Source: Tubulanus polymorphus
Lineage: Eukaryota > Nemertea > Palaeonemertea > Tubulaniformes > Tubulanidae
Assembly (NCBI RefSeq): GCF_964204645.1
Contig: NC_134026.1
Location: 8,133,450-8,197,449, forward strand
Reading direction: 5' to 3'
Length of the DNA: 64,000 nt
Shown here one piece after another: positions 34,756 to 47,400 of the stretch. The notes below the pieces were generated by a model. The model saw only the letters and a program-made list of their open reading frames with translations. It made no database searches and was not told the DNA's origin. A program made the translations under genes and the position numbers. The first letter of the stretch is position 1; every line of letters begins with the position of its first letter.

Positions 34756-35787
34756 CATTTTACATTTTGTTAATTGTAGCAACGTCGTCGCCCTTTACGC
34801 CCCCTCAACCTCATCGCACTGCTCCTCACCACCCCTCACCCTTATCTCACTGCTCTATCCTCACTGCCCCTCGCCACCCATAACCTCACCCCTCACATCT
34901 CCCCTCCCACTACACATTATTCTCAATAGGTTAAAATAATAACAAAACTTAAACGAGTTAGTAAGAAAGTCATTGAAATTCTCAAAGAAACAAAATGTAA
35001 ATTGTACTTACAAGGTAAAAGTAAGATGATTAAATCTCTACACAACTGGGGCCTACTTTAAAAAAGGAAGAGGATGCTGAAGCGCTAATCACTTCTCCCC
35101 GTATCCCTGCCTTCTTGTATCTATCTAAACATCCAGTCTCTCAGTCTGCTGCAGCAGAGAGAAAGATGGAATACTATAAACATCGTTTGCACCTATCAAA
35201 TTACATCTGTTCAAGACGCTGCCAACTATGTAAGAAACGCGGCTCGAGCGAGAGAATGAGGAGGCAATGGTAAAAACTAGGCCTGGTGATAATTAAACAT
35301 GATGCAGATTCCATTCTACATCACATACAACATTGATAAGCGCAACTTACCCGATAAATGTTTATCATTCTATAATCATCTTACTCAATTACTATAACAA
35401 TCATATTTATTTATCAATTTAATCCTAGAATAGATTGAGTTTTATTCCCGTTGAATATTTCACGTACAAACTCCGTACACATCATCAGTAATATTGATTT
35501 ATCAGTAGCGGCCGCGGCGCAGACGACAGCGGGTCAGTTCATTCTTACTAGAGGGGTGTACACGCGACAGATGTTTAAAAGGTGACAAAAGACGCGCGTG
35601 CATGCGCCTCGTGCACCACCTCGTGTGCCGCCCCGTGCGCCAGCTGGTTCCATACTCTACAAGCCGACTAGTAAACAATCTCAACCCCAAACTGCAATTC
35701 TACGTATAAAAAAGTATCATAAGTAAGAGTTGTTAAGTGTTGTTTTAAGTTGTTTATTTTTGTTCATTGTTGTTTAGAGTTATATCT
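34756..35787. other. Intergenic region; one open plus-strand frame without a clear start
   Basis: From 35034 to 35270 a plus-strand frame of 79 codons is open, containing IPAFLYLSKHPVSQ and CSRRCQLCKKR and reaching a GTAAAA donor-like site. It reads protein-like but matches nothing I recognise. 35500-35700 is G/C-rich with a GCGGCCGCGGCGC island. Confidence 0.3.
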
Positions 35788-35855
35788 ATATCCGAATAAC
35801 CATAGAAGCGATAACATTAAAAACCTCATTTTCTAATGAGTAAATACAGTTTATT

Positions 35856-35891
35856 AACACGAACGTTTTCGGGATCATATCCCCTCATCAG
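35856..35891 (-). ncRNA. Hammerhead-ribozyme-like motif, left Penelope repeat
   Basis: Minus strand reads CTGATGA, a 4-bp stem (GGGG/TCCC) with loop ATATGA, GAAA, then AACGTTCGTGTT and AATAAA. This has the conserved hammerhead core order (CUGAUGA, stem II, GAA, stem III, cleavage site). Hammerheads are known in Penelope terminal repeats. Stem III is short and stem I is not evident here, so cleavage is unproven. Confidence 0.55.
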
Positions 35892-37012
35892 GTGAAATAC
35901 AAGTGAATCAAATGATTAAACTACAGGTTTATATACAACATAAGTTACAAAATTACAAGTGCTAAATTCTAAGCTAATTACAAACCAAGTATTTAATTAC
36001 AAACTAATTATTTGAATACATTTAGGATAAAGGATGAGCCGTTTTGAAATAATTGTTGATTTAAAGAGGGTCGTTGCGCTTTAATAAACAGGGCCTCCCT
36101 AATTTTACAGTCGAGATCAGATGAACCTTTGTCTAGAATTTTGAATTTGTTGTTACTGAATTCCTGATCACAAGTGTGACAAATTGCGAGATGTTGTCCA
36201 ATCGCAGAAGTCTTTGATCTGTGTTCCTTAATCCTGATGGCCAAATGTCGTTTAGTTTTCCCAATATAGGAAGTGTTTATATCACATAAACAATTAAATT
36301 TATATATGACTTTAGCCTTCAGCGATTTAGGGGTAGCACATTTCAAAGAGAAAAAATTCTTAATTTTGGTCGTAGTGAATGCACATTTCAAGTTGATTTC
36401 AAAATTCCTTTTAAATAGATATTTTAATTTTCGGGCAAATAGGATTGACGGGTTACCAATATACGGTAATGAAATGAATAGATCAATTCCATCTTCAACA
36501 GGTTTCGGTTGAGGTTCTGAGTTCTGTTTTGATTTCAAAAATCTATTAATACATTGATCGATGACATGAATAGGAAACGCATTAGATTTAAACAGATTTT
36601 TCAAGAAATTGATTTCTTCTGAAAAGATGGTCCAATCACTGCAAATATTGTAGGCACGAAAAAGCATGGTATTGATGAGTCCTATTTTCCATTTATACGG
36701 ACACATGGCGTTGAAGTTCAAAAGTAGGCCTGTGTTGGAAGCTTTCCTGTACACTCGAGATATAAAGTCACTACCGGTTTCTAACGGAATTTGTATTTCG
36801 GTATCGAGAAAAGGTAATAGATTAGGACCTAGTTCAAAAGTGAATTTAAGGTTAGAATGGAGGCGATTCAATTCTTCAAAAAATAGTCTATAACTGGATA
36901 CATTTCGAAATATGCCGAAAATATCGTCCACGTATCTCAGGTATAATGTAATTTTGTAACTTATGTTGTATATAAACCTGTAGTTTAATCATTTGATTCA
37001 CTTGTATTTCAC

Positions 37013-37048
37013 CTGATGAGGGGATATGATCCCGAAAACGTTCGTGTT
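37013..37048 (+). ncRNA. Hammerhead-ribozyme-like motif, right Penelope repeat
   Basis: Same core as in the left repeat but on the plus strand: CTGATGA 37013-37019, stem II 37020-37033, GAA 37034-37036, stem III AAC/GTT 37037-37048. The inverted placement puts one motif outward on each strand. Confidence 0.55.
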
Positions 37049-37116
37049 AATAAACTGTATTTACTCATTAGAAAATGAGGTTTTTAATGTTATCGCTTCT
37101 ATGGTTATTCGGATAT

Positions 37117-39375
37117 TTGAACTCTCTTCCTAAGATTTATATCTATATGTACTACATTTCTTACATTGTTTTAATAAAATGATAACACCTATAAACAGCG
37201 GGCGTCATTGCTAAAAGTTGCCGTTAGGTTGGCAGGTGGATAGAAACTACTTTATATTTGTGATAATTGTTACGTACCATACTTTGCGCAACTGACCGCC
37301 GGTGTTTGTGGTACCGCTGTGATGTTTGGGGTACAGGTGTTAGGGTTTTGTACAGGGGTAGCTGTAGGGTTTAGGGGCAGATACAAACTATGGCACGTGG
37401 TCATAGTGGTAGTGATACTGTTGGTAATGGGTATACCTGCACTAGTGAAAAGTGCGGAATGTCTACCATAGCTATTTATAAAACTTCTTATAGATGTTTA
37501 TTCTCCTGTAACTTCACTGAGTGATGTATAGCAAGCTATACCTGGCGGACAAGTTGCTGCAGAGCACCAACTCGGCTCCTATCCACGCATCCAACATATA
37601 TACTACCACCACATACACCACTCGGCTACCATCCATCATGTACCACAACATACGCCAACTCGGCTACCATCCATCAATCACCACCACATATATTCCCGTA
37701 CTACTATATTATTGTACTTTTGAATACCTTGGTTGGTATATCCCTAATATTCTGCGGGGTCAGAGAGAGATGATAAAATTAGCCCATTAGTTTTCCCTCC
37801 TCTCGATAAGTCACAGCAAACTCATCTAAGGTAGCATACCTATGTGCCCTCTGATCATCCCGCCCTCGCCACCCTCGGCTACAGAGTTATCCTTATTACA
37901 GCAATTATACTACAATCGAGTCACCATGGTTATTGTATTCTTACCTTCAGTTGTAGAGAAGTGTTGTCCAATGCTCTCTCAGCTTTATGAGGAGGGCACC
38001 CCGACTGACTGCGGCTAACAGTGTCTGCTGTATGCAGCTAGTAAACCAAACCCTCCTTCTCATCAACAACCTGACTCAATCTCTTCTTATCATGTTATAG
38101 ACACCTGTTTGTAAGACGATAAAGTTTTAAACACAAAAATAAAAAGGTTGTGTGTGTATATACGTATGTTAGACGGGAGTTTGTCTGACTGAAACCCGGA
38201 GTGCACGGGAGTGGGGAGTGGGGGATTATTTAATAAAATATGATTGATAAGATCTGGTTAGCTCCGGATGACAGATTGATGAAGGGTCTAATTGTGTAGT
38301 TTCACACTCAATTAAACAATCGATTAATCGCCGTAAATAGCGATAAGAGATTTATGACCGACCAGCACTTATTCGCCATCTATCGTATATTGAATGAACT
38401 AACCCGACTCCGAATCGAGAATTTGAGTAGTTGCGGGTTATTGTGTCAGGAATCTCTGTCGGAATTCTGTTAGTAATTCATCACAGTATGATGAATAGAA
38501 ACAAGTGGACACGTGACACAATCTGAGATCAATATCAATTATTGATTTCTATTTGATTTTAAGTGATTTCCAACAATGACGACGGTTGAGAATATTCCCG
38601 TCAGTTATTGATCGATGAATCCACGACACACATGATCATCTGAGCTGAGAGATCAGAAGACAGAATCCCTCTGTTACTCCCCATACTACTGCTGATGCTG
38701 CTGCTGCTGCTGCTGGTGCCAGCTTCATCACCTATGAATTAACCCCGTTGGCTATCTATTTATTGCGCATGCGCTCGGTTTATGATAAAAAAAACATCGG
38801 AATTAATAATTAGCCTTGCGAAGTGAGTTTTTGTTGCTAAGAAACGTACTCTCAGATTGACATTTACCCGAGTGTACTCATACCCGCGTGTAAAAAAAAG
38901 TTTCTTCTCAGTGATTGAGACAGCGTGTGGGTTCTGTATAGCAGCTGCAGCAGCAGCAGCAGCGACAACACTGAGATTTATTATCGTCGTGGTTACTACT
39001 CCCCGACGGCGCGTGACAGTTGGATTTTTAAACGCGGAAGTAAAATCTAATCGAGGAGTATTTGAATGTTGCCTGTAGTTGGGATATTAGTTACTCTACT
39101 CTATATAGTATTAATCCAGGAGTTATTCTCGTACGGTTTGGATGATGCGTTTAAAGGACGTCAACCCAAAAATACCACGTCGACATCGTCAATGGGGCGT
39201 GAGAGGTGAGGGGAGCGTTGGGGAGGGAGTGTGTGGGGCGGGGAGGGGTGCCGTCAACCAGGGGAGGGAGGGAAGTTTGCCGTCAGGGCGATCCTCAATT
39301 ACCTTGTAAATATTCAACTTTGAAATGTTAAACTAATCGTGAGAAAGTAATATCAGTAATAATGAAATGTTGTTT
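37117..39375. other. Intergenic region, no supported gene
   Basis: Mostly AT-rich. Short CTG runs at about 38693-38715 and a GCAGCA run at 38940-38965. The frame at 37521-37790 is a degenerate repeat of CATCCATCA/ACTCGGCTACC. Upstream exons of the terminal exon at 39376 are expected somewhere here but could not be placed. Confidence 0.35.
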
Positions 39376-39574
39376 GTTGTTTTCCGATTTTAGGCATAAA
39401 ATCCAGAATGTCACTAAAAAGAACATCCATAATTTGGACACACTATGGAAGCGCATGTGTCAGGCGAATGAACATATCAAACTCAATGGCATAAAACAAG
39501 CTATGATCACAGAAGCGATGGCGCATGCGCGAGAATTGAGACGTCTTGAAACATGTAATTTAATCGATACTTAA
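39376..39574 (+). CDS. Terminal exon of an unidentified gene (partial)
   Basis: An acceptor TTCCGATTTTAG ends at about 39394-39395. It is followed by an open frame HKIQNVTKKNIHNLDTLWKRMC...MITEAMAHARELRRLETCNLIDT and a TAA at 39572-39574, then AATAAA at 39603-39608 and a GT/T-rich tract. The entry is in phase 2. The frame stays open back to an ATG at 39362, but that part reads as intron. The peptide is amphipathic and helix-rich. I do not recognise the protein, and the preceding exons are not identified. Confidence 0.5.
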
Positions 39575-39810
39575 TTTATACAAGATTCAATCAATAATCT
39601 GTAAATAAAAATATTAGTATTTTAAAGTGTGTTCTGTTTTATTGGAGCTGTCTGATTGTACGGAGGCTACCTCTATGAGTTTCTGATTCCAAATACCATT
39701 ATATCATGGACTCTAAAAGAGTTCACGATTTGCCCAAGGTTTCACCAGTAATGCTGTCCGATCCTTTGGGTGCTACTACGATACCACTAGTATAAAAAGA
39801 ATGTGGCCTG

Positions 39811-40767
39811 TTATTTGAGTGAGTTTCGACAGCGGATTTTCAAACAGAAATATTCACGAATTTCCCGTCCCAATAAAAGATATATGTAAAAATTAACTAT
39901 ATAGTTACACAATTGGAACTGAGCCGAAATATCTAAAAGAAAATTTGAGATTGGTAAAAATACAGCAATAGAAGTTGGAAGTGTAAATATTGCAAATGCG
40001 AGTGAAACTGTTACAAGCATTATTGTCGTGCGTTTTGATTTTGTAGTTTTCTGATCAGACGAAACAATTTTTGAACCTCTGAATAACTGAATTATTATAA
40101 CAGAATTTGATGTTAGAATCAGAGATAAAGGCAGAAGAAAAACATATATTACATATTGCATAAAAAGTAGAAATTGATCAGACAACTTGTAGTAACATCC
40201 AAAACTATCCAAAAAATTCATTACTACTGAAGGGTGAATACCGATTACTAGTGCGTTCATTACGAAAATGAATGCAATGGCGCATCGGGCGAATCTTGGT
40301 GTACATATCAAACGAGATGTGAATGGGAAGAGCACAACTGCCGCACGTTCTAAAGATATTGCTACTATTAACCACGCACTATTGGCACCGATAGAATCTA
40401 TCACATATTCGAAGATTCGACAACTGATCAGCGAATCCAACAAGGGTATTGGACCAGTTTCCACGTGCAGTAAGACAAACTGTAAAACGGGCATAAGCGC
40501 AAAACCGATACAGAACATAAAATCGCTGACTGATAAAACGATAAGATAGTTAGCGTAAGATAAACTGCGGAATCTGTGACTTATCATAATCAGGAAAGTA
40601 GCTGAATTTCCGAAGGCACCTAACAGGAACATGATGGGTAGAATGGCCAGTGACACAGTACGGTAGATACCAGACTTGTTTTCTACAGACATTAGAACGA
40701 TGTTGATGAAAGATCGACCACCGACAATCTGCATCTCAGTAGAATTCAGCATTTGTTCAACACTCAT
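39811..40767 (-). CDS. Rhodopsin-family G protein-coupled receptor, copy 3 (diverged)
   Basis: Single exon, 318 aa, start MSVEQMLNSTEMQI (ATG 40765-40767); an alternative internal start would give a product beginning at MLNSTEMQ, aligned with copies 1 and 2. It keeps GNSATFLIM in TM1, LERAAVVLFPFTSRL after TM3, the KTTKSKRTTIMLVTVSLAFAIF block, and NFYIYLLLGREIREYF in TM7/helix 8, ending CRNSLK. Clearly paralogous to the pair at 9-12 kb but more diverged in TM3, ECL2 (SFGCYYKL) and TM5. It sits about 28 kb away on the same strand and lacks the upstream 19-bp minisatellite. Ligand unknown. Confidence 0.9.
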   Translation of the reverse strand: MSVEQMLNSTEMQIVGGRSFINIVLMSVENKSGIYRTVSLAILPIMFLLGAFGNSATFLIMISHRFRSLSYANYLIVLSVSDFMFCIGFALMPVLQFVLLHVETGPIPLLDSLISCRIFEYVIDSIGANSAWLIVAISLERAAVVLFPFTSRLICTPRFARCAIAFIFVMNALVIGIHPSVVMNFLDSFGCYYKLSDQFLLFMQYVIYVFLLPLSLILTSNSVIIIQLFRGSKIVSSDQKTTKSKRTTIMLVTVSLAFAIFTLPTSIAVFLPISNFLLDISAQFQLCNYIVNFYIYLLLGREIREYFCLKIRCRNSLK

Positions 40768-41439
40768 GTTAATTCGAGTAACAGAAACTTTAAAGTAGAA
40801 TAATCGAGTTTCCCTTGTGTGCTCGTCAGATTTTCATATAGGATTGATCAATGATCGTGATAGTCTCCTCTCATATATTGATGAACTAATTTCACTTTAT
40901 GCGAAATCCTCACAGTTCTATAATAAAGTCTTTTTATATCTGTACATGAATAGTTATTCATCATTCATTTTTTTAGATTTCGTAAAGCTATTCACAATTC
41001 ACACTACACACTGGTTGACCAATTATCGTGCCATACTGTTTAGATTGGGCTCACGTACTGTCAACTCACACTAGTATTGATGAATCAATTTTACCCGAAG
41101 GGTGATACAGATCTTATTCATGACAGCTTTTCATCATTTGATTTGTTAGATGAAGTTTATTGTTGACTTACAATTTGGCACATATCAAATATCAATTCTC
41201 AGAAATCTAGCACTTATATATTATATATATTATATACTATTTCTATTCAGGAAATATCGGGTGGGGCACGCAGTCTTGAATGAAATCCTATTTCAGTATA
41301 GTTTTTTTTATAAAACAAAATACATTTTCGAAGTTTCGCGTCGACTAAATGACTAAATGTCCTGTCCAGTTGTCCGGTTCAGCCACTGGCAGTCGAGCAT
41401 GGAATTCCCCCAATGCGGAAGTAACTGTTTGTTTACAAC
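40768..41439. other. Divergent spacer, receptor copy 3 / GNAT-PARP gene
   Basis: AT-rich, no gene. It contains CAATTCTCAGAAATCTAGC (about 41193), shared with the 5' flanks of the other receptors, so this is the receptor's upstream region. The last 60 bases (CCAATGCGGAAGTAACTG) probably hold the promoter of the plus-strand gene. Confidence 0.45.
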
Positions 41440-44400
41440 ATGGCGACTGTAGTACCCGAATGGGCAATTTGTGCTCACTTATCGCCAGTAAATATATCCA
41501 GAGGAGCTCGCGGAAGCGTTGACACCGACGCAAATATGTCATGCAATCATAATGACACATATTCATTCTCCACTGAATACATGGTCGGTGCGCAGCTCGA
41601 CCAAAAACAAGATTTTGTGCGTTCCAAAACATCATCCAGATCCACCGCCGGCGCCAGCACCACTTCCTCCTCCGCAAACAGTTCGAAAAAAAGTTGTCTT
41701 TCGTTAACACCGCTTATAGTGGACTTTCAAAGATTGCTGAAAGGCCAGAATAAAGCCAAAGACAAAAAGGAGACAGATTTTGATGCGACTAATGGCGTCA
41801 TTCCAGGGGTAAGAAATCTCGGCATTCAGTCATGCCAACCTTTCATCGCATCCTGCCTGACCTTCCTTGTATTGAAAATTCAATCAGGTTGTATTTAGAA
41901 CCCTGCCATTAACAAACTTCACAGGCTTAATTTACGACACTTGTAGGCCTATTTGGAATGAAATGGCGTTAATCTAGCTGATCACCAGTTAGCCTAGTTA
42001 CCTAATCGTTGGTGGTAAGCTTATATGTAATCGGATGACTCATGATAATATCTGATCGTTTTAAACTAAACCACAGACAGGTTACTGACTAATTAGCTTG
42101 CCACAGGCCTTGAATTTTGGAAAATCAGAGCTACAGCAGAAGCATTTTACCAAAGACCATCAGCATCTCAATTTGCCTCCATAAATTTTAAAACCCATGG
42201 CAAAAATGTTGATACAGAATAAAAGTACTGAAGAATATTATTATAGATAGGCCCCTATAGAAAATTTGAAATCAATTGAATATAGAATGAAATTTCACTT
42301 CACATTGCTCGAGATGAAAATTTCAACCAACCAGTAGGCCTATTAAGTGACTAACTTTCCTTAATCAGTTAAGCCTATGTCTTTAAGATATCCAGTTCTG
42401 GAACTAAACTACTTTAATCTGTGGGTTGTGGTCTTAGAACTGTAGTTTCATATTTCTCGAATTGTTTTATCAGGTTTCGAATAGAGAGTTACTGCACGCT
42501 GTGATCGGATTATACGATGTATCACTGTCTGAAATGACTCCCGATGTACTGTATAATACCGTATGTGAGAAACTGGCTCGAACTATCATTCTCGTTAGAG
42601 ACATACAAGGTAAACTGTACTTGCTTAATCCGTATCGAGATAAATATGGCAGATTTTGACGTGGTGTAATGTGGTAATTCACGGATCTGTTACTACTTCA
42701 TCCTATGAAGGATTTTTGTATACTGGTTGATTGTAACTCCGTTCATGGTCCAAATGTCCAGTATGGGCAGTCCAATCTGGTAGAGTTACAGCCTATAGGC
42801 TCCTTGGGCTGTCCATCATAGACTATTATCATATGATTCATTCTTTGTGTAATAAGAGTGTTGATCTTGTAATGTGCATACAGAAATGTTAAATTTTGTA
42901 TTTGTATTGTAGAGAGTTCTATGAAAAATATTCATTGATTTGTTACAATTTAAGTGGCATAAGATAATTTCTGGCGGTTTGATTTGAGTGATATTTCAAG
43001 CTGCTATGGGAGAGTTTAGGCGGCATATGATTGATCTTTTTGATTTGCTGGCAAGGTGCATTCGCCTTCATTAAGATCCACCGAAAATGAATTAGCAAAA
43101 ATTGGCAATAGTTTTTTTAGCCGGATTTTGTCTCTCTTGTATAAATATTGTTGTTCTCATCAGACTTAAGCCGACTTGAATGTAAATATGTAAATGTTTA
43201 TTGCAACAGAACTTTTTTGACATTTTTGGCTCGCAAATACTTACCGTTGTGAGTGCTGCTCTTACATTGTCTTTTACAAAATAAAATTATTATTATTATT
43301 ATTATTATTGTCATTTTTTTGCGATTCAGATGTCGTAAGTGAATTAGAAAAAAAACGTGAGAAAGCATCATCGGTAAATGGTTCTGAAAAGGATAACAAT
43401 TTTGAAAAACAGCAAGAAAATGCGGAAACATCTCGCGTGAATGAGGAAAATAGTGAGAAAGTAAATGGCAAGATGATAAATGGAGAGACGAATGAGAAAG
43501 AATCAGGTTGGTATCTGAATATTTTTCGTGATTGTCCGAAATTATACCTTGTATCATAGGTGTCTTATCTTTCCGATATCTGAAGGTGAAACGGAGGATG
43601 AAGAGAAAAATGAAGAAGAAAATGACGATAATGGAGATGAAGATGAGGATATTTATGTCGACGAGGATGAAGACAAACCTGCTACATTCGCCTGTGTTTA
43701 TAGCGATACAGAAGATGAAGAAGATTCTGAAAGGTCTGTATATACAAAATGTTAACGGCCTGTCAAGGTCCCTACGACTCCTTGATTCCTTTAAAACTCC
43801 TTCTAAATGGAAAATGCTTTTAAAGGCGCTTGAAACTGCTTTGATTTGAGCAAAATGTCCAAACTTCTGTATAATCCCTTTAATTTTTACCAGTAGGCAA
43901 TTAGAAATTTTTCATTAGACTACATCTTAATTGATACAGTTGGGACCAGAATATTTTTTACCCAATTAGGCGGTTGCCAAATTACAAACCAAGTTTAGTT
44001 GTTGTTGTTAACTAGTAGTGAATAGCCCAATTTATTTCCAATTGGGTTGACCTCTGAGAAGTTGATAGATGTATTTGTCAAATAAACTTTTTTTTCAAAT
44101 ATATATATAGCTTTATTTCAGGGAAAATTTTACAATAAGTTATTTTGCTAAGGTCAAAATTGACATTAATAGCATAGTTATAAATATTTAACATTCAAAA
44201 AACCGCTATGTAGAAAAAAGACTATTACAATTATTAAGAACAAAATAATAATAATAATGATAATAATAATAATAATAATTATAATAATAATAGTAATGAC
44301 AAAAATAATAGTATCAATAATAATGACAATAGTAAAAAAGAAAATATTGGTTATAATAATTATTACAATAACAACATCACCACTATCACACAGTATTGAT

Positions 44401-47400
44401 CATTTCACAGTCGGTAGTCATAATGAGATTAGTAATTATTTAGATTTGCAAATTTTGCGGTTAGTGAGATAATACTGATGTTAGTATTATAGTTCAGGTC
44501 TGGACTACCAAACAATAAAGATTTACATTTATCAATAAGTCATTTTGAAAGGAATTGCTGCATTGTAGATAATTGAATTTCATTAGCAAGGTCCTGGAGT
44601 AGGCTATGGATTTTATTGCGATGAGGAGGGTGCTGGCATTTTAAAATTAGATGAACTGTATCGAGTCTTTTGTTGTTGCAATTAGGGCAATTTGGATGAA
44701 GCACATTGCTAAAATTATGGTCATATATAGCTGTGATCGTAAAAACATGTAGTCTACTTAGAGACATTTCTTCTCTACGATTTAAATTTAATAAACTGGC
44801 TGCCAGTATATTTGTATATTCTCTTAAACGCATAAAGCAATTACTTTTTGATGAGTTTATAAAATTCATTAAAACGATAAACTTTCCAGTTGTCTTCAAT
44901 AAAATTTTTGGCGAGGCAACACTCGAAATGTGAATTGTTAGTGTTTAAACCTTTCAGTGCTGACTAATTGATACCCTATCGTGCTGGAGATAATTTGAAA
45001 ATTTTTAAAAATTCCACCCTAGTGTGTTGAATAACGGGAATACCACTATAGTGCGTATACACCGCGGCGCGGTGTATCGTTAGTTACTAGTATTTCACTA
45101 TGTTTGACACGTGCTGCCATCTTTCAATAGAGATAAAAACTAATTACCAATTACACCAATACACCGCAGTGCAGTGTACTAGCAAAATCCATCACCAATT
45201 CATACACCGCACTGCGGTGTAGACACACTGACAGGATTAATACACAGAAGTTTATATTGAATAATAACTGTCTTGTATAGCTCGGATATTTTTCCAATTA
45301 TATGAACTTTCCTGAAGAACAGGATTAATTTTGTTTCACATTCACTAACGCTCTTAGAAATTGATCATGATTTATTTTCAGTGATGAAGATGATGATGAT
45401 GATGATGACGATGAAGACGATTTCTCACTCGGTATAAATACGTTTCTGTCGATGGTGAAAGAAAGACGAAAAGAGCGATTGAATCATACCGGAAAATACG
45501 AGTCAAAACACGTTCATATCGAAAACCGAATCGTCGGCTGTATCACTTACGACAAGAAATTCTGGTAATATTCCTATCGAAAATGAAAGAAATCTGTGAC
45601 CCAAATGCAAAAATATTACTCGGCAATGTCAAAATATTTCAATATCTATTGTTTTTTTGGGCCAGTTCAGATTAATTCATTGTTGACTGGTCGAAGTCAA
45701 GCCTCTGTAAAAATAGACCAGTTAATCAGCTAAGACTGCAAAGGTGTGCAAAGATGATCTTGAAAGACGGTTTTGATCTGTTAGAATGAGTGAATATATC
45801 ATTAAAACAATCACCCATCCAAATCTGCGTCCGACTGAAGTAATCTGTGAATTGAACTGAATTCTGCACTGTCTGCGATACTTAGAATTATGAGTATTTG
45901 TTATTTCAGTCGTGGCCAGGAACGAGTAATACATTTAACGCTTATAGCTGTGCGTAAACGATTCCAGGGATGGGGAATAGGAAAATATCTACTTCAAGTA
46001 AGTTGTAAATGTGGCTTTCTTCTCAGTTGCATACATTCGATAGTTGATTAGTCTGAATATCGCACAAGGTACGTGCGAACCATTGGAAACAACAGCTATA
46101 AAGCTTATAAAGTTTATTTTCAATGATTAAATTAATAATAGCCTGTTTTGTTTTTTGCAATCAGGTCTCAGGGCCACTTAAAAAAGCAATTACATAGGAT
46201 TCACATGATCTGCCTTTAGTAGCAACGATTCCCATTTTCAATAACTAAATTACTACAATTTGATCCTGATTTTCTTCATGAAACTGGAGCCGGGACGATA
46301 TTCAACCCTAACATCAAATATTATCCTCGGTCTGATGATGGATTTGACTTTTCTTTTCCAGCAAGTGAAAGACCCGATGGTTGTTGGTCAGTACGACGCC
46401 GTAGTCGTGCACGCTGATAATTCAGCAATCGAATTCTTTCAAAAATATGGCTTTAACGATGATATGGTGCTCAATAATAAATGGACGTAAGTAACGTTGA
46501 AATGAAAGTGAGCGCACATTTTGTCAAGAGTGTGTCAAGGAATCATCCAAGTTGGCTCATTGCTGGTGAAAGCATGTTTCAAGAATGGGCTTACCCCTTT
46601 CTATAATTGATTTATATCGTACGTGATAATGTACTTAGAAATTTAGAAAATAGATAGTTTGAATGTAGTGAGTGTTCAAAATCAAACATAACCCAATTTG
46701 TCAAAAGAAATTCTAAAATAGGCTTTCATCCTCAGAATGAATTGTATTTTGTTATGTAAGTGTATGACAAACATTTGAATTGCCCAGTCTTTTTTTTTTT
46801 AAGTGTCAAATATGAAATTAAACTGGCATCAAATCTACCTGCATCCCAGAATGTCCTTGTATTTCTTTGAATGGTTTGTGTTAGTTTGGTTATTCATTTA
46901 TTTTCAGTGAATTTGCAGAACAGTTTACCAACTGCACGTTAATGTGCTTCTTACCTCAGTTCCACAGTGAGTATCACGGGCCACACTTTTCATGCATTCT
47001 ATAGGCCCTATTACATGATCGAAGATACTAGGCAATATTAAATCAATCCCAAATGTTTTGACACAACCGCCAATTGTCAATTTTCAGGTCATAGTCTTTT
47101 AGGAAAAACTACAAATGAACTGGATTTAGCGAGTATGGATAAAGAGCTTAAAAAATGGTATGAAAAATCTTTTAAATACTCTTTGACTTTGGCCACTAAT
47201 ATGAACTATATTTTCATTTAGAGATGCCAGCACCAAATAATATATAATTTCTCGGCATAAACTCGATTTGTTGCCTACCATCATTTGCACTGGCGGTCCT
47301 ACGACCTTGACATTCGTCATCGATAATACTTAACTATGTACAACGGAAAAAAAGTTGAAAATGTGGGTGTACAAAGTATGCTATTTTTGGTTTGAGGGGG

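Larger units (their letters stand above)
35788..37116 (-). mobile_element. Penelope-like retroelement, 5'-truncated, with inverted terminal repeats
   Basis: A minus-strand frame of 307 codons (36931-36008, open further 5') begins at the RT active site YVDD (36923-36934). It covers the RT thumb and ends in a GIY-YIG endonuclease domain (KVIYKFNCLC, SYIGKTKRHLAIRIKEH, EALFIKAQRPSLN), the diagnostic Penelope combination. It is bounded by 168-bp inverted repeats (35788-35955 and 36949-37116) that are near identical. The first two-thirds of the RT is missing: the right-hand repeat starts 15 bases beyond YVDD. The copy is therefore dead on its own though the remaining frame is intact, suggesting recent insertion. 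GIY-YIG Penelopes retrotranspose by target-primed reverse transcription. Confidence 0.9.
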
